Origin: Amphritea atlantica
GTDB lineage: Bacteria > Pseudomonadota > Gammaproteobacteria > Pseudomonadales > Balneatricaceae
Assembly: GCF_018860855.1 (NCBI RefSeq)
Contig: NZ_JAHKQE010000005.1
Location: 79,769 to 143,768 of the forward strand
Direction: 5' to 3'
DNA length: 64,000 nt
Made by a program: the position numbers and the translations under genes. The notes below the pieces were generated by a model that was given only the letters and a program-made list of their open reading frames with translations, did not search any database and was not told the origin of the DNA. Shown here one piece after another: positions 46,478 through 55,054 of the stretch; the stretch's first letter is position 1; each line of letters starts with the position of its first letter.

Positions 46478-46843
46478 TTAACCACCCGCTAGTTTCACGC
46501 GATAACCCTGTTTTTCGAGTAGCTGTTTTAGCTTCTCCCGATGATCACCCTGTATCTCGATAATGCCATCTTTCAATGAGCCACCGGTACCACATTGCTG
46601 CTTAAGCTTTTTAGCCAGCTCTTTGAGCGCTTTATCCGCCAATGGCACTCCGCTGATCGTGGTGACACCTTTACCTTTTCGACCGGAAGTTTCACGGCGA
46701 ATACGAATCACACCGTCGAGATTTTCCAGACGCTGCTGGTCGGCCAGTTGATCGCAAATACATTGGTCAACCGCTTCTTTACATCCCGGGCACAATTGGC
46801 CTTTCTCAGTAGAGAATACTAGGCCGCTTAATTGATCACGCAT
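46478..46843 (-). CDS. yciH: YciH, SUI1/eIF1-like translation protein
   Basis: A 121-residue protein of the SUI1 family. Seen: a zinc-like N-terminal CPGC...CIC cluster (about residues 19-31), then the SUI1 core with IRIRRETSGRKGKGVTTISG, KELAKKLKQQCGTGGSLKDGIIEIQGDH and QLLEKQGY. The C-rich N-terminus differs from E. coli YciH. Start at ATG 46843; GTG 46849 is an alternative. YciH acts in translation initiation fidelity in E. coli. The stop is followed by one nt and the ATG of the small membrane ORF. Confidence 0.9.
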   Translation of the reverse strand: MRDQLSGLVFSTEKGQLCPGCKEAVDQCICDQLADQQRLENLDGVIRIRRETSGRKGKGVTTISGVPLADKALKELAKKLKQQCGTGGSLKDGIIEIQGDHREKLKQLLEKQGYRVKLAGG

Positions 46844-46897
46844 TGACACAACGTTATACCTTTTTAATTGACAAAATGGAGCTGAGTTAAATAAAGC

Positions 46898-48217
46898 TTA
46901 GTTAACAGACATACCACCGATCTGGCGAGCCAGATAAGCCGCGTAATTATCAGTCATACCGCCAATAAAATCGAGTACCCGCATATAAGATGGGTAAAGC
47001 GGCCATTCGGGCTCTGGACTATGAATACCCATCAGACTAATGATCTTCTCACTGCGGTAGCTAAGCTGTTCACTGCTCTGGGTATGCTGCTCATACGCCG
47101 CGGCGCAGAAGGCATCCAATAGACTGCCTAAGGTACTGTAAGCACCGACCTCCAATTCAGCTTTACGATTATCCGGAAAGACTCGTTCACGGGCGATGGT
47201 TTTCGCTTTCTCCAACCCCTCTCGCACACCTGGATCGCCATCTGCCAACAGTTCGCCGGTATATTCACCGGCCATTATCGCCGGCAAGTTAGCCATAAAG
47301 GCGGATACCGTCGACTCGACCATGTTTTCCATCGCCATACCCCGCAAGGCCGAGATTTTACGACGGGCGGAGGCTTGGGTGAAAAAGATCTGATCTTCAT
47401 AATTAAGATCACCGCAAATCTGCAGCATGATCGGCTTAATATCATCAAACCCCAAGATATTGAGTTCAATGGCATCTTCAAGATCTAAAATTGCGTAACA
47501 GATATCATCCGCCGCCTCCACCAAGAAAGCCAACGGGTGACGACACCAGAAGTCCTCGCCGAGCTTAACCAAGCCCAGCTCTCGCCCCAGCGAATTGAGA
47601 ATCTCGCGCTCGGTGCCAAAACAACTGAACTTGCCTTTTTTACCGGCTCGATCAACGGTCCAAGGGTATTTCAGCAGCGTCCCTAGAGTCGGGTAAGTCA
47701 ACCGAAGGCCACCATCAAAGAGATGGTTTTCAATCCGCGTCACCACTCTAAAGCCCTGCGCGTTGCCCTCGAAGGTTTGCAAGTCTAATAGCTCAACAGC
47801 CGATAACTCTTCAAGGTAATGCTTAGGTGCCTTATGCTTAAACCAGTCGCGAATGGCGTATTCACCGGCATGGCCAAAAGGTGGATTACCAATATCGTGT
47901 GCTAAACAGGCCGACTGCACAATGGTGCCGAGATCATGAGGACTAATCCATTGCGGCAACTGATCGGCCAGCAGTTCTCCCACCCGAATCCCTAGGCTTC
48001 GCCCAAGACTACCCACCTCAATACTGTGAGTCAGGCGGGTATGAATATGATCATTAAGGGATAAGGGGTGCACCTGGGTTTTTCGTCCTAAACGCCGAAA
48101 AGCACTGGAGAAAACAATACGATCATGATCCTTATGAAAATGACTTCGCCCAACCTCTTTAGGTGTCAGGTATTCATGGCCATAACGTTTGGTTGTTAGT
48201 AGCTTATCCCACTCCAT
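46898..48217 (-). CDS. dGTPase-like HD-domain triphosphohydrolase
   Basis: A 439-residue HD protein, type of Dgt/dNTPase. HD-domain motifs: FRRLGRKTQVHPL and THSIEVGSLGRSLG (His), CLAHDIGNPPFGHAGE (HD), and ADDICYAILDLEDAIEL. Start MEWDKLLTTKRYGHEYLTP at ATG 48217. E. coli Dgt is longer at 505 aa; this belongs to the shorter dGTPase-like group. Such enzymes hydrolyse dNTPs to nucleoside and triphosphate. First gene of the yciH operon, gap to yciH 54 nt. Confidence 0.92.
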   Translation of the reverse strand: MEWDKLLTTKRYGHEYLTPKEVGRSHFHKDHDRIVFSSAFRRLGRKTQVHPLSLNDHIHTRLTHSIEVGSLGRSLGIRVGELLADQLPQWISPHDLGTIVQSACLAHDIGNPPFGHAGEYAIRDWFKHKAPKHYLEELSAVELLDLQTFEGNAQGFRVVTRIENHLFDGGLRLTYPTLGTLLKYPWTVDRAGKKGKFSCFGTEREILNSLGRELGLVKLGEDFWCRHPLAFLVEAADDICYAILDLEDAIELNILGFDDIKPIMLQICGDLNYEDQIFFTQASARRKISALRGMAMENMVESTVSAFMANLPAIMAGEYTGELLADGDPGVREGLEKAKTIARERVFPDNRKAELEVGAYSTLGSLLDAFCAAAYEQHTQSSEQLSYRSEKIISLMGIHSPEPEWPLYPSYMRVLDFIGGMTDNYAAYLARQIGGMSVN

Positions 48218-48425
48218 CGTCTTAATCCGTCCAATAATATTAATTCCAGTGTGCGATATCACTCCGCGCAAATCAATCGATACTCAGAGCTAACACAGCC
48301 CTTTAGCCTAACGCACCCTAGGTCATCTCCGACCATGGATCAGCATATGTATTTAGCCTGATCTGTTATACCCTGTGACAGGTCTAGCTATGTCATATTG
48401 ACACGCGTTAAGAAAGGGTCAGAGG

Positions 48426-48748
48426 ATGCCAAAAGGTCATAGTTCAGTCAGTTTAACCGATGCTCGATCACCGGAACGTTTTTACAGGCCTATCGTGATC
48501 ATCTATGCACTCCGCCCTTAACTTTCGATTCAGCTTTAGACGCCCTAAACCCTACGCCAACCCTGATAACGAAACATCATGACAGCATATCCGACGTTTT
48601 ATCGTACTTAGATCAGCTGAATTTACCCGCGTCGCATTCCACTATGCCATTAGTAATGCGACAATTTGCCACATTTAGATCCCTGTCCGGATCGGTGACA
48701 ATTCACCTCAGAGGAAAGCCCAATCAATGGCGCATACAACAGCCGTAA
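48426..48748 (+). pseudogene. Possible frameshifted small gene before the copper operon
   Basis: ATG 48426 (AAGGG 7 nt upstream) opens MPKGHSSVSLTDARSPERF. Just after this, at a T5 run (48479-48483), the frame that runs on as LQAYRDHLCTPPLTFDSALD is shifted by one base, and it stays open to TAA 48746-48748, covering 89 codons from 48482. Joined, the two frames give about 108 aa with an alpha-helical texture. In this window as read, the 48426 frame stops at 48519. It could be a real frameshift, a sequencing error at the homopolymer, or chance. It would overlap the next gene by 22 nt. Confidence 0.35.
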
Positions 48749-49200
48749 AAAGCACACCAAACTACCTTTATCTGATATTACTGGCCGGTTTTATTTTAGC
48801 CGTATGGCTAGGATCTTCCTTCTTCAGTCTACCGTCTAAGGAAGCGGGTGTTGCTAGTCAGTGCGACTTGCACCAGCAACGTTGTACGGTACAGATAGGT
48901 GAGGCAACGTTATCACTGGAAATTCAGCCTCGGCCCATCCAATCGATGACACCGTTTAACTATCATGTGCAGATCGACGGTGTTGAGGCTAGCAACGTAT
49001 TGATCAACTTACAGGGTAGCGAGATGTTTATGGGCATTAATCAAACAGCGTTGACCGCCGTTAAAGGACAACCAGGCACATTTACAGGGAGTGGCCAACT
49101 GGCCGTTTGCACCACCGGCGAGATGTTATGGCGCTTAACCGTTGCAGCAGAAACCACGGCTGGACCTCTCAACACATGGTTTGAATTCAGAGCGAAATAA
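48727..49200 (+). CDS. Membrane-anchored periplasmic protein before sco (FixH/YtkA-like)
   Basis: A 157-residue protein with an N-terminal membrane helix (YLYLILLAGFILAVWLGSSFF) and a periplasmic beta domain. Cys at 46 and 53 (CDLHQQRC) and Cys near 131 may be a disulfide or metal site. The MFMGINQTALTAV segment has Met residues. I see a similar beta-sandwich texture to FixH/YtkA proteins that accompany Cu oxidase assembly, but the family is not assigned with certainty. The stop overlaps sco by one nt. RBS GAGGAAAG precedes ATG 48727. Confidence 0.75.
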   Translation: MAHTTAVKSTPNYLYLILLAGFILAVWLGSSFFSLPSKEAGVASQCDLHQQRCTVQIGEATLSLEIQPRPIQSMTPFNYHVQIDGVEASNVLINLQGSEMFMGINQTALTAVKGQPGTFTGSGQLAVCTTGEMLWRLTVAAETTAGPLNTWFEFRAK

Positions 49201-49805
49201 TGGCAAACAACCTGACCACACTGCGTAACCTATTACTCCTAACACTGGCCTTACTAGCGGGTATTGTTACGGCCTACCTTTTAAGCCCACAGCCAAACAA
49301 CGCCGCGGGTACTGCAATGCTAAAAAAACTCGGTGGTGACTTCACACTGCAAAGTGAAGATGGCGACGTTTCACTGCATGATTTTGAGGGAAAAGTGGTG
49401 ATGCTTTATATAGGCTATACCCATTGTCCAGATGTTTGCCCAACCTCCCTCGCGGTTATCTCACAAGCGATGAAAAACCTTAGCAATGAACAACAAAAGC
49501 GGGTTCAACCTATCTTTATTAGTGTAGATCCAGAACGTGATACACCGAAACATCTAGCGGAATATAGCCACTTCTTTCACCCTTCAATTATTGGCGTTAC
49601 CGGTAGTCGCGAAAATATCGATAATATCGTCGCCCAATACGGCGCCTTCTACCGCATTGTCGATATGAAAGATTCTGCAATGGGTTATGCCGTCGATCAC
49701 TCGTCCCGAATCTATATGATTAATAAACAGGGCGAGTTAGCAAAAGCCCTCCCCCATGGCACAACCCCTGATCAGGTTGTCACCGAAATCAAAGCCTTGT
49801 TGTAA
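49200..49805 (+). CDS. sco: Sco1/SenC/PrrC copper chaperone
   Basis: A 201-residue thioredoxin-fold protein that delivers copper to the CuA site of cytochrome c oxidase. One N-terminal membrane helix (NLLLLTLALLAGIVTAYLL), copper-binding Cys pair HCPDVCP near residues 79-83, and the distal His in AVDHSSRIYM. Start overlaps the preceding stop (TAATG), so the two are co-translated. A PCuAC gene follows. Confidence 0.94.
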   Translation: MANNLTTLRNLLLLTLALLAGIVTAYLLSPQPNNAAGTAMLKKLGGDFTLQSEDGDVSLHDFEGKVVMLYIGYTHCPDVCPTSLAVISQAMKNLSNEQQKRVQPIFISVDPERDTPKHLAEYSHFFHPSIIGVTGSRENIDNIVAQYGAFYRIVDMKDSAMGYAVDHSSRIYMINKQGELAKALPHGTTPDQVVTEIKALL

Positions 49806-49898
49806 ACAATAACGATGCCATTGAGGCCGACATTATTTGCCTTAACCTTGACCGACAAATACGGTTTTACAAAGAACTCTGATGACAATAGGACTGTT

Positions 49899-50381
49899 AT
49901 GAAAAAGCTAATAACACTGGTTGCCGCACTGACACTGTCTGCTTCGGCTTTCGCTGAAGTAGTTGTAGATCATCCCTATGCCCGTGCTGTTCCACCTGGA
50001 CAACCCAATAGTGCTGCGTTTATGAGCCTGAAAAATAACAGTAACGAAGAGATTGCACTGGTTTCCGCATCGACCTCTGTCGCTGAAGTAGCCGAACTAC
50101 ATACTCACACCCATGCTGATGGTGTGATGAAAATGCGCCGCATTCCTCAAATCACTCTGCAGGCTAACAGCGAAGTGGAACTAAAACCCGGTGGTTTACA
50201 CATTATGCTGATCGGGCTTAAACGAGACCTCGCTAAAGATGAAATGATCGACCTGACACTAAATTTCAGTGATGGCAGCAGTGAAAAACTCGACATTCAA
50301 GTGATGGATGTAATGGCAGGGATGGGCAATATGAAGATGCAGCATGATCACGATATGAACAAAAACATACAACCCCAGTGA
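49899..50381 (+). CDS. Periplasmic copper chaperone PCuAC
   Basis: A 160-residue exported PCuAC protein. ATG 49899 (AGGA 6 nt upstream) gives the signal peptide MKKLITLVAALTLSASAFA; the longer frame from 49815 does not. Core: ARAVPPGQPNSAAFMSLKN with Met ligands, then VAELHTHTHADGVMKMRRI (His/Met cluster). The C-terminus is Met/His rich (MAGMGNMKMQHDHDM), likely a second copper site. With the membrane protein and Sco this makes a Cu-oxidase assembly operon. Confidence 0.92.
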   Translation: MKKLITLVAALTLSASAFAEVVVDHPYARAVPPGQPNSAAFMSLKNNSNEEIALVSASTSVAEVAELHTHTHADGVMKMRRIPQITLQANSEVELKPGGLHIMLIGLKRDLAKDEMIDLTLNFSDGSSEKLDIQVMDVMAGMGNMKMQHDHDMNKNIQPQ

Positions 50382-50394
50382 GATGCTGATCAAT

Positions 50395-50434
50395 AAACAC
50401 TGGCTAATAGCAACCGATTAAGAGCCAGTGTTTT
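50395..50434. terminator. Bidirectional terminator between PCuAC and epmC genes
   Basis: AAACACTGGCT (50395-50405) pairs perfectly with AGCCAGTGTTT (50423-50433), an 11-bp stem with a 17-nt loop and a T/A-rich flank on each side. The stem overlaps the stop codon of epmC. Confidence 0.85.
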
Positions 50435-50969
50435 ACTTTCCCTCTAACGAGAACCGCTCAGCGCTTAGTGGAGAAGTACCATAGTACTGTTGTAAAGCCT
50501 GAACCAGCTGTGCTGGGCGATCAGGTATCCCCTCAGCAAGATATTGCAACACTTGCCGCTGAACAGCCCTCTTAAAGCTATCACTCGCCCCCATATTGGC
50601 CCCAAGATTGTCGGCGCTGAAATGAAATTTATGCCCTGCCGCTTCTGATAACAGCCACTCCAGTGCTTGCGGTTTCACCTCAACCTTTTCGAACTCAGCC
50701 TGTTCTGCCGCCGTTCGGCCATCCGGTTTATACCAGTAACCAAAATCAACCAATAGACGTCGCTGCTCTCCAGCAACACACCAATGGCTTATCTCGTGTA
50801 AGGCACTGGCAAAAAAACCATGGGCAAAAATAATCCGATGATGAGGGTGCTTCTCATCCGCTGGCAGATAGATGGGCTCATCATCGCCCCGTTCTAATAC
50901 GGTATTTAAGCTGTCGCTAAAAAGCCCGTTGAATAGATGAATCAAACTTTCGGGTGTACGTGGGTTCAT
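50433..50969 (-). CDS. epmC: Elongation factor P hydroxylase EpmC
   Basis: A 178-residue EpmC/YfcM protein, an oxygen-dependent hydroxylase that completes the beta-lysyl modification of EF-P. The metal motif HEISH (HExxH) is in FFASALHEISHWCVAGEQRR, with ALEWLLSEAAGHKFHFSADNLG as the conserved downstream segment. No epmA or epmB lies in the window. It follows the lipoprotein gene by 16 nt. Confidence 0.9.
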   Translation of the reverse strand: MNPRTPESLIHLFNGLFSDSLNTVLERGDDEPIYLPADEKHPHHRIIFAHGFFASALHEISHWCVAGEQRRLLVDFGYWYKPDGRTAAEQAEFEKVEVKPQALEWLLSEAAGHKFHFSADNLGANMGASDSFKRAVQRQVLQYLAEGIPDRPAQLVQALQQYYGTSPLSAERFSLEGK

Positions 50970-50985
50970 ATAAGATCGATCGTGT

Positions 50986-51642
50986 TTATGGTTGGTACTT
51001 AACCCAGGTTGTTTGGTTCAGCCACCAACTCTCCCCCGTATTATGGTCGATACGGGCAGCAACATACCCTTTAACATCGCCATTAGCGCGGAGTAGCTGC
51101 ACATCATAGGAGGAAATTGAGGGCGACTGTTCCTCTGCTAGCGGCTGCCAGCTATTAGCTGCGGAGATCCAACTCTCGCCGGAAAAACGGTTATAACGAA
51201 TCATCACCCACTGCCCTTTCGCCGTATAACAACTGGCCAGTTTAAATGGATCACCACCGCCAAGTTCAGGCGCAATCTGTTGCAGTTCGATAAGCTGCTG
51301 ATCCAGACGTGCCATCATCTCCTGCAGCTCATTATCGACAGGAACAGCGTCGGGGGCTGCTGATGAGCGTTTGACCTCTTGCGCTAGCACCTGAAACTGA
51401 GTCAATAACAATTGCACACGCTCAGCTACCGCACTATTTTGCACTTTCAATTCGAGAAACTGTTCCTGCAGTAAGGTAATGCGGCTATTCAACTGCTCAA
51501 ACTGTTCCGCCTGATTCACAGCAACAACCGGCGCACTATCCATCGGCTCAGCTAAAGGTTCGGAATCCGGTTGAACATTAACGGCATTACAACCCGCCAA
51601 TGAAAACAAACTCAGAAGGACCAATATACCCATTCGATTCAC
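50986..51642 (-). CDS. Lipoprotein with coiled coil, unknown function
   Basis: A 218-residue lipoprotein. GTG 51642 has AGGAG 6 nt upstream and gives the start VNRMGILVLLSLFSLAGC with the lipobox SLAGC; the longer frame to 51738 lacks both. About residues 45-110 form a coiled coil (AEQFEQLNSRITLLQEQFLE). The C-terminal half (about 130-218) has repeated YNRFSGESWISAANSWQP and IDHNTGESWWLNQTTW segments, two similar short beta elements. Operon with epmC (16-nt gap). I do not know the function. Confidence 0.8.
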   Translation of the reverse strand: MNRMGILVLLSLFSLAGCNAVNVQPDSEPLAEPMDSAPVVAVNQAEQFEQLNSRITLLQEQFLELKVQNSAVAERVQLLLTQFQVLAQEVKRSSAAPDAVPVDNELQEMMARLDQQLIELQQIAPELGGGDPFKLASCYTAKGQWVMIRYNRFSGESWISAANSWQPLAEEQSPSISSYDVQLLRANGDVKGYVAARIDHNTGESWWLNQTTWVKYQP

Positions 51643-51747
51643 GCTGCTCTCCTGCTGCTTCTGCTTGCTTATGATAAGTGCGCCTATTCTAACGGATGAC
51701 AAGACCGAGTAGTACCGCTGATATCCATGGATAGACAATAGTCCGAA

Positions 51748-52062
51748 TTAATCGATCACCACTGTTTGAGTGCCTGTTTTACCGGTATTTTCAATCCAGT
51801 GAATAACTAACTCATCACCAAGAGCAGCACCCGAAAAGCTGAAACCTAAAAATGGATTACTAGAGATAGCAGGACTTAAATTTGCACTAAAAACCGTTTC
51901 TCCTGCATGTAAAACAGTAATCTGTTGTAGAAACATAGCGGGGATACGTTCCTCTGTTTTTTCATCAAAGCTTAATCCGTCATGCATCGGATGGTTAGCT
52001 GTAAGCTTTACCCGTGTCACCTGATCATTTACTTTGGTCTTAACAGTTATAATATCAGTCAT
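51748..52062 (-). CDS. soxZ: SoxZ, sulfur compound chelating protein
   Basis: A 104-residue SoxZ (start MTDIITVKTKVNDQVTRVK, core LTANHPMHDGLSFDEKTEERIPAMFL, FSGAALGDELVIHWIENTG). SoxYZ carries sulfur covalently on a Cys of SoxY during thiosulfate oxidation. Pair with soxY; the lipoprotein and epmC follow on the same strand. No signal peptide, consistent with Tat export as a SoxYZ complex. Confidence 0.94.
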   Translation of the reverse strand: MTDIITVKTKVNDQVTRVKLTANHPMHDGLSFDEKTEERIPAMFLQQITVLHAGETVFSANLSPAISSNPFLGFSFSGAALGDELVIHWIENTGKTGTQTVVID

Positions 52063-52082
52063 CAGACAGCCCTTTTTTCAAA

Positions 52083-52535
52083 TTAACCGCAATCACCACT
52101 AGAGACTTTGGTCTCCTGAGAGGCACTTAACAACTGTCCATCCGCCTTCACTACCGCGGTAATCGTCGATGTTGTTTTGATACGGATGCGCGTCAGCACT
52201 TCCCCTTGGGAGCCTTCAGAAAGAATAAATTCAGCGACTAATGGATTTTCATTACTGTCAACAAACAAACTAATGGATTCAACATTTGGTACCGATGTAA
52301 TCACCGATACTGGCACTGTCGCGCCATCAGCGATGGCCATTGGCAGTTTCAGGTGAATCTCATCACTCACTACCGGTTCCGCACCAAACATTAGCTTGAT
52401 CGCCTCTGCTTGTGTCTCGGCAGAAAATGCCGCCTGATTCCATTCAGCGAGAACCTGTCGCGGCAGCAAGACACCGATGCCAAACAATCCTCCACAGGAG
52501 ACTATCGCCTTAATGACAGCACGTCGATTCATCAT
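52083..52535 (-). CDS. soxY: SoxY, sulfur carrier
   Basis: A 150-residue SoxY. Tat-like signal (NRRAVIKAIVSCGGLFGIGV, cleavage near VLA) and the SoxY fold (VVSDEIHLKLPMAIADGATVPVSV, FILSEGSQGEVLTRIRIKTTS). The C-terminus ends SSGDCG, so the sulfur-binding Cys is penultimate but the usual GGCGG swinging arm is shortened and changed. soxA, soxX, soxB and soxCD are not in this window, so the role may be sulfur transfer in another pathway. Confidence 0.88.
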   Translation of the reverse strand: MMNRRAVIKAIVSCGGLFGIGVLLPRQVLAEWNQAAFSAETQAEAIKLMFGAEPVVSDEIHLKLPMAIADGATVPVSVITSVPNVESISLFVDSNENPLVAEFILSEGSQGEVLTRIRIKTTSTITAVVKADGQLLSASQETKVSSGDCG

Positions 52536-52706
52536 CTTTTTATCCTTAATCTATCAGCACAACATTAAACTATTGGCACAACCTGATTGATTCAACCCTA
52601 GTCATGATGAAATCTTACCCTATTAATGAGATCGATCCAGCATAGCAGTAAGCAGAAAGACAAAAGCCGCAACAATCGCTGCGGCTTTCAGTACTCAATG
52701 ATCAAT

Positions 52707-53486
52707 TTACCGATGTTGCCAACAAGGTTTACGTTTATTAATAAAAGCGTCAATCCCCTCGCCCGCATCATGGGTGAGCATATTGTCAGTCATCACACGG
52801 CTACACTCAGCATAAGCCTCGTCTAAAGGTTTATCTATCTGGCGTACATAAGCCTGTTTACCTATCGAGACTGCTTTGCGCGAACTCGCGGCAATTTTAC
52901 CGGCCACCTCATCTACTTTTTGCTCAACTAGTTCATCAGCGACAACCCAGTTCACCAGACCAATCTCGGCCGCTTTTGCCGCACTGATCATATCACCGAG
53001 TAACAGCATCTCCATCGCATGCTTTTTACTGACGGCTCTACTCAAAGCAACCATTGGCGTGGAACAAAACAAACCAATATTCACCCCAGGTGTCGCGAAG
53101 CGTGACTTATCACTAGCAACCGCAAGGTCACAGCTCGCCACCAACTGACAACCCGCTGCCGTGGCAACCCCGTGTACCTGCGCAATCACAGGGATAGGTA
53201 GGTTAACGATTCGCTGCATTAGTTGCGAACATGTATCAAATGTACATTGGTAATAATCTTCTTCGCCCTCGCCCATCATCTGTTTTAGATCATGACCGGA
53301 ACAGAAACCACGACCACTGCCTTTTAGCACCACAACACGCACCGTGCTGTCACCAGCAATCGCATCCAGTTCAGCAATCAGTGCCTGCATCAGTTCCATT
53401 GACAGAGAGTTGTAGGCATCGGGACGGTTAAGTGTCAGTTTACAAACACCATCAATATCGTCTCGAATCAAAAGTGCATCGTTCAT
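52707..53486 (-). CDS. Enoyl-CoA hydratase/isomerase family protein
   Basis: A 259-residue crotonase. Start ATG 53486 has GAGG 5 nt upstream. Oxyanion segments (GRGFCSGHDLKQM and VHGVATAAGCQLVASCDLAVASDKSRFATPGVNIGLFCSTP) are present. Sequence resembles the ECHDC3 branch more than the classic fatty-acid hydratase EchA, so the substrate is uncertain. Downstream of the UPF0178 and ttcA genes; spacing of 93 nt leaves room for its own promoter. Confidence 0.88.
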   Translation of the reverse strand: MNDALLIRDDIDGVCKLTLNRPDAYNSLSMELMQALIAELDAIAGDSTVRVVVLKGSGRGFCSGHDLKQMMGEGEEDYYQCTFDTCSQLMQRIVNLPIPVIAQVHGVATAAGCQLVASCDLAVASDKSRFATPGVNIGLFCSTPMVALSRAVSKKHAMEMLLLGDMISAAKAAEIGLVNWVVADELVEQKVDEVAGKIAASSRKAVSIGKQAYVRQIDKPLDEAYAECSRVMTDNMLTHDAGEGIDAFINKRKPCWQHR

Positions 53487-53579
53487 AGAAACCTCAGTTA
53501 TTATTTTTAATACCTGAGACGCTAAAGCAAAACAATACAAAAATAAAGGTTTACCCCTATTTTTATCTGAAATCAGTAC

Positions 53580-54032
53580 TCAGCGAACAACGTGTTTAAC
53601 CAAAAAACGGTCTAATTGATTGGCAAACTGCTGTCGATCCTGTTGATTAAGTTTTGCCGGCCCACCCGTATCAATGCCAGAGCCACGTAACTGATCCATA
53701 AAATCACGCATATTTAGCCGCTGCCGAATATTTTCAGCTGTGTAGAACTCACCTCGGGGATTCAGTGCATGGGCACCCTTTTCAAGGACTTCAGATGCCA
53801 AAGGAATATCGGCCGTAATCACGAGATCACCGGGGAGGCTTTTTTGGACAATATAATTATCCGCCACATCAAAACCCGCAGGTACCTGCACCGCACTGAC
53901 AAAGGCCGATGGTGGGGTATTTAAAAACTGATTCGCCACTAGTACCGTCTTAACCCCCAAGCGTTCGGCTGCCCGATAAAGAATCTCTTTAACCACATTA
54001 GGACAGGCATCTGCATCAACCCATATATTCAT
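53580..54032 (-). CDS. UPF0178 protein (YaiI/YqxD family)
   Basis: A 150-residue protein with the family start [26 protein letters not shown] and the conserved segment [30 protein letters not shown]. The fold is PIN-like (DUF188), but a nuclease activity is not shown for the family. The gene follows ttcA by 18 nt, probably one transcript. Confidence 0.92.
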   Translation of the reverse strand: MNIWVDADACPNVVKEILYRAAERLGVKTVLVANQFLNTPPSAFVSAVQVPAGFDVADNYIVQKSLPGDLVITADIPLASEVLEKGAHALNPRGEFYTAENIRQRLNMRDFMDQLRGSGIDTGGPAKLNQQDRQQFANQLDRFLVKHVVR

Positions 54033-54050
54033 AGGGTTAGCTCCGTTTAA

Positions 54051-54932
54051 TCAGAGTGAAAGAATATCGATCATTTCCGGTAGCGTCGAATTCGATTGTT
54101 CAGCATCGCCTTGAGGCGCAACACCTCGCGGAGAGCCCCGTTGAAGTCCTTTAAAATCGAATAATTCCGTATCTGCCAGATGGGACGGTACAACATTCCT
54201 TAATGATCGAAACATGATTTCAATACGGCCAGGGTGGTGCTTATCCCAGTCTTGTAGCATCTCTTTCACCACCTGACGCTGTAGGCCATCCTGCGAGCCA
54301 CACAGATTACAGGGGATAATCGGAAACTCACGCAATTCGGCATAGGCTGCAATATCTTTTTCACGAGCATAGGCCAGCGGTCGGATAACCATATTTTTGC
54401 CGTCATCGCTCAATAACTTAGGCGGCATCGATTTGAGTTTGCCACCATAAAACATATTCAGGAAAAACGTTTCCAAAATATCATCACGATGATGCCCCAG
54501 CGCTATTTTATTGGCGCCGATCTCTTCGGCAAAACCGTAGAGCGTTCCACGTCGTAGACGGGAGCATAAAGAGCAAGTGGTTTTACCTTCCGGTATCAGC
54601 TCTTTAACCACCGAATAGGTATCCCGCTCAATGATATGAAACGGCACACCAATATTCGCTAAATATTCTGGTAGTACATGCTCAGGAAAGCCCGGTTGTT
54701 TCTGATCCAAGTTAACCGCAATAATCTCAAAATGAATTGGCGCGCTTTTCTGGAGATTCATAAGAATATCCAACATGGCAAAGGAATCCTTACCACCGGA
54801 CAAACACACCATCACCTTGTCGCCATCGTCGATCATATTAAAATCTTCGATTGCGCGACCCGCTTCACGGCGTAGACGTTTCTGTAGTTTGTTTAGACGG
54901 GTTTTCTGCTGCTTTGCCAGTTCTTCGCTCAT
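54051..54932 (-). CDS. ttcA: tRNA 2-thiocytidine synthetase
   Basis: Thiolates C32 of some tRNAs. A 293-residue ATP-pyrophosphatase: PP-loop [13 protein letters not shown] near residue 52, and the Fe-S Cys pairs CSLC and [22 protein letters not shown] is typical of TtcA. ATG 54932 is used; TTG 54944 is an alternative. Neither has a clear ribosome site. TtcA needs a [4Fe-4S] cluster in E. coli. Confidence 0.95.
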   Translation of the reverse strand: MSEELAKQQKTRLNKLQKRLRREAGRAIEDFNMIDDGDKVMVCLSGGKDSFAMLDILMNLQKSAPIHFEIIAVNLDQKQPGFPEHVLPEYLANIGVPFHIIERDTYSVVKELIPEGKTTCSLCSRLRRGTLYGFAEEIGANKIALGHHRDDILETFFLNMFYGGKLKSMPPKLLSDDGKNMVIRPLAYAREKDIAAYAELREFPIIPCNLCGSQDGLQRQVVKEMLQDWDKHHPGRIEIMFRSLRNVVPSHLADTELFDFKGLQRGSPRGVAPQGDAEQSNSTLPEMIDILSL

Positions 54933-55054
54933 AGACACATTCAAGGAGGCTGTTAAAAAGGCGGGGATTATAGCGGATTGTAAAACAAGATTCAGCCTGC
55001 AAATCGAGCGGTCGCCAAAACAGGCTACCGCTCGATGACAGAGAGGTGATGCGC

